From an uncultured Synergistales bacterium (GTDB lineage: Bacteria > Synergistota > Synergistia > Synergistales > Aminobacteriaceae), in contig CAJOGG010000070.1 in NCBI GenBank assembly GCA_905234205.1, positions 1 through 6,969 on the forward strand: DNA of 6,969 bases, written 5' to 3'. The notes under the pieces were generated by a model. The model had not been told where the DNA came from, ran no database searches, and worked only from the letters and a program-made list of their open reading frames with translations. A program made the position numbers and the translations under genes. Below, one piece after another: positions 6,301-6,969 of the stretch (its first letter is position 1; each line of letters starts with the position of its first letter).

Positions 6301-6870
6301 ATTCTTGTGTTTTACCTTGAAGATTGTTGACTTCTGAACTTGTGCTGCTCCTGGTTCTGCCTTGATCTCAATTCGATAATTGCCCTCGGCCTCAATCGCT
6401 CCCCTGATATAGCCTTTTGTTGTCGTGTCAGTTGATGCACACATTCCGCAACAGCTCCCGTCAAGAAGTCTTAGCGTATTAAATTGCGTAGTGTTTGCGA
6501 TTTTGTCGATATTAGACTTCAGTTGTTCAATCTCCATTTGAATGAAATTTCGATCCTGTGAAGTCAAAGTGTCGTTAGCTGCTTCTACTGCAAGTTCACG
6601 CATTCTCTGAAGCATTGAGTTTGTCTCGCCGAGTGCTCCTTCAGCAGTCTGTAAAAGTGATATTCCGTCCTGAGCATTGCTGATGGCTCTTGTAAGGCCT
6701 GTCGATTGTGTGCCTAAAGCTTCACTAATTGCTAAACCGGCTGCATCATCGGCTGCTGAATTGATTCGGAGTCCTGTTGAAAGTTGCTTGATTGATTGTT
6801 CTAGTTTGTTTGTGGTCTTGTTGAAAGAATTGAAAGCAGTAAAAGCTGCTAAGTTATTAGATAGCCTCAT
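3307..6870 (-). CDS. fliC: Giant flagellin (1187 residues)
   Basis: This is a flagellar filament subunit, exported by the flagellar type III system and polymerised through its paired terminal helices. Residues 1 to about 140 are the N-terminal D0/D1 domain, with LSTGLRINSAADDAAGLAIS (30-49), N-A-Q-D-G-I-S-L-L-Q (65-74), LQRMREL (87-93) and LDGS. Residues about 1105-1187 are the C-terminal D1/D0 domain, with ESRIRDVDMSKAALELIKWQ and the ending SAMLAQANQTTRSVLNLLK. In between lie E-G-N-Y-R-I-E-I-K-A-E-P-G (162-174), a long Ser/Thr/Asn-rich variable region with related modules, an acidic proline-rich linker (PEPPEEPDDEREEE, 824-837) and an IN-type motif (D-T-L-N-D-L-K-C-K-L-N, 897-907). It is more than twice the length of typical flagellins (about 280-500 residues), though long flagellins are known. 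Seven cysteines include Cys140, Cys141 and Cys144 in C-C-G-M-C, which is odd for an extracellular filament protein. The start is supported by GGAGG 6 nt upstream. The symbol is family-level; no fliS, fliD, fliW or csrA neighbour is visible. Confidence 0.95.
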   Translation of the reverse strand: MRLSNNLAAFTAFNSFNKTTNKLEQSIKQLSTGLRINSAADDAAGLAISEALGTQSTGLTRAISNAQDGISLLQTAEGALGETNSMLQRMRELAVEAANDTLTSQDRNFIQMEIEQLKSNIDKIANTTQFNTLRLLDGSCCGMCASTDTTTKGYIRGAIEAEGNYRIEIKAEPGAAQVQKSTIFKVKHKNVITNGQFNAASGIGNVSIENMPAGNYHVTATKAGGGESEVTFKSSATVKIKHANDSDTTETLYIRLTGKNSSGNEVSWPYYYSMPSYDSSVSSVDGKYYYRTTIQKTDVDETSVAERVKALLNNRTITMATNNSGSGAVNFELTADIDDDGNCIVSTTSQEGTLSDISFITKPGATLEISPLTREYNNTVKTTELTGKVEDITIDSAKTLSITIQNGINTNTIPLSISAGSDQNAIAKAIREVNQRITVGGKEVTVKGETVTSGDSAYYRLTATAGDETVYTISTSIDGVTLFPTSSNTAKTTYDTKYNGTVTKGNTSENIEKFSIRAHHNSGYYRDFLTIEVSSGTSEEDIAKLIADEVGLRTVTVNGDSFLVESEYSGSGEDFSLKATGASYSVSFSIVNITAEGEAATQIADNTFDVEEEYSHPTSAITTLTGFYGNDKAVSSLEAQVNNKTQNNASILFEVVASAVDPITGDSTITLSARSNVLSADGTPSRYSDEKIVFSTANNTVKLGSLLGEADGNFSLTLDPELFEIGNKFVYNVSGNGTSSTPVDTSLYIEGTQDKTWPSIWNEKDDGITYDNSTLYFNVNSDAVSNRVLLFRNYYLNSDNGRVIEGELNMTINDKFGQAAKNFPEPPEEPDDEREEEITLASFDSNYVGKVADGATKLRDLEQFWTKSGVFMLEEAQTITISQNDGKKATITLDAYDTLNDLKCKLNDAISIGLDQGRCVAGGDANKFVSFVENVTDQSGIETVEGTFLIRSLIPGTDGELTFSSSYGELIDKLGFNTVQGSREGSYNVSVYDAHSGTVIASNVKTSGNVLQGVIDKNIDVEFDPMAGVVANWSESDKNFILIPKQKAYTTNLHVVRNNIRFQTGSNEGDELQLDIGDMSCSGLGIDGINLTTHDRASKSITILDNAIKKVSSQRSKIGGYQNALEHTIESLTITGENLALSESRIRDVDMSKAALELIKWQVLNQSGSAMLAQANQTTRSVLNLLK
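5101..5676 (-). repeat. Degenerate duplicated modules in the flagellin variable region
   Basis: Residues 399-480 and 513-590 of the large flagellin look like two diverged copies of one ~80-residue module. They share the order S-I ... L-(S/T)-I-x-(A/V)-(G/S)-(S/T) ... I-A-K-(A/L)-I ... (V/T)-V-(N/K)-G ... S-G-(D/E) ... L-(T/K)-A-T ... (T/S)-(I/F)-S. Weaker relatives may lie at residues about 300-347 and 633-674, where NNRT/NNKT is followed by F-E-L-T-A or F-E-V-V-A. Such modules are expected to form outer filament domains. Similarity was judged by eye at protein level only. Confidence 0.45.
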
Positions 6871-6875
6871 AATGT

Positions 6876-6896
6876 GCCTCCAATTTTACAGAAGGC
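6876..6896 (-). promoter_or_regulatory. Ribosome binding site within a small leader hairpin (large flagellin)
   Basis: On the minus strand GCCTTC (6896 to 6891) can pair with GGAGGC (6881 to 6876) around a 9-nt loop, with five Watson-Crick pairs and one G-U pair. The GGAGG in the 3' arm is the Shine-Dalgarno sequence, 6 nt before the ATG at 6870. It decides the start codon, and pairing would hide it from the ribosome. The stem is short, so its strength in vivo is uncertain. Confidence 0.6.
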
Positions 6897-6915
6897 AAAA
6901 CAAAAAGAATACAAC

Positions 6916-6941
6916 TCTTCATATTTACTACTATATGAAGA
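6916..6941 (-). other. AT-rich hairpin in the large flagellin leader
   Basis: A perfect 9-bp inverted repeat (TCTTCATAT at 6916-6924 and ATATGAAGA at 6933-6941, plus-strand reading) encloses an 8-nt loop. An ACT/AGT extension is possible beyond a one-base bulge. On the minus strand it is followed by a T-rich stretch that includes CTTTTTGTTTT. It resembles an AT-rich intrinsic terminator or attenuator, or a 5' mRNA-stabilising stem. Whether a gene ends upstream cannot be seen. Confidence 0.5.
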
Positions 6942-6951
6942 AGTCGCACCC
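6927..6951 (-). promoter_or_regulatory. Leader element shared with the second flagellin
   Basis: This copy runs from GGGTGC (6951 to 6946) to AGTAGT (6932 to 6927) on the minus strand. It aligns with 3212 to 3190 in front of the interrupted flagellin, with two extra bases and substitutions in the middle. In this copy the element overlaps both the poly-G tract and the upstream arm and loop of the AT-rich hairpin. Confidence 0.4.
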
Positions 6952-6957
6952 CCCCCC
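6949..6957 (-). repeat. Homopolymeric G9 tract upstream of the large flagellin
   Basis: Nine consecutive C on the plus strand (G on the coding strand) lie 79-87 nt upstream of the start codon. The run stands out in an AT-rich intergenic sequence. G/C homopolymers of this length are slippage-prone and in several bacteria cause phase variation when placed in promoters of surface-structure genes. Only 12 further bases are visible beyond the tract, so its relation to a promoter cannot be established. Confidence 0.6.
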
Positions 6958-6969
6958 GCGAATATTTTT

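Overview
The window is AT-rich bacterial DNA in which everything supported lies on the minus strand and reads right to left: a very large flagellin gene (about 6870 to 3307), a second flagellin-type gene (3144 to 409), and the first ~243 nt of a 16S rRNA gene that runs off the left edge (243 to 1). The 16S 5' end, the flagellin terminal sequences and the conserved segment after the N-terminal domain (E-G-N-Y-R ... A-E-P-G-x-A-Q-V-Q-K-S) suggest a flagellated, probably gut- or rumen-associated member of Synergistota. That assignment rests on memory of the family, not on a search, and is moderate at best.

Right part (3307-6969): the 1187-residue flagellin has intact canonical D0/D1 ends around roughly 650 residues of Ser/Thr/Asn-rich variable sequence built partly of degenerate repeated modules. 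Its leader holds a 9-base G tract (on the coding strand), an AT-rich hairpin and a small hairpin that includes the ribosome binding site. Middle part (3145-3306): a 162-bp intergenic region with a possible terminator for the first flagellin and the leader of the second, which also places its ribosome binding site in a potential stem.

Left-middle part (409-3144): the second flagellin is one continuous reading frame of 912 codons (911 plus the TAA stop) except for a single in-frame TGA at codon 173. That codon aligns with a glycine in the neighbouring flagellin and is one base change from GGA. Homology resumes in the same frame immediately after the TGA and the C-terminus is perfectly flagellin-like. 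The variable region is a glycine-rich parallel-beta-helix or adhesin-like domain of a kind common in surface proteins but unusual in a flagellin. Left part (1-408): a strong sigma70-type promoter begins only 14 bp beyond the flagellin stop and drives the rRNA operon through a ~117-nt leader.

The two flagellins would be exported by the flagellar type III apparatus and polymerise into the filament, with their different central domains exposed on its surface. Points most worth a second look are the single TGA interruption, the adhesin-like insert, the parallel RBS-sequestering hairpins, the poly-G tract, the Cys-Cys-x-x-Cys motif in the large flagellin, and the abutment of flagellin genes to an rRNA operon.
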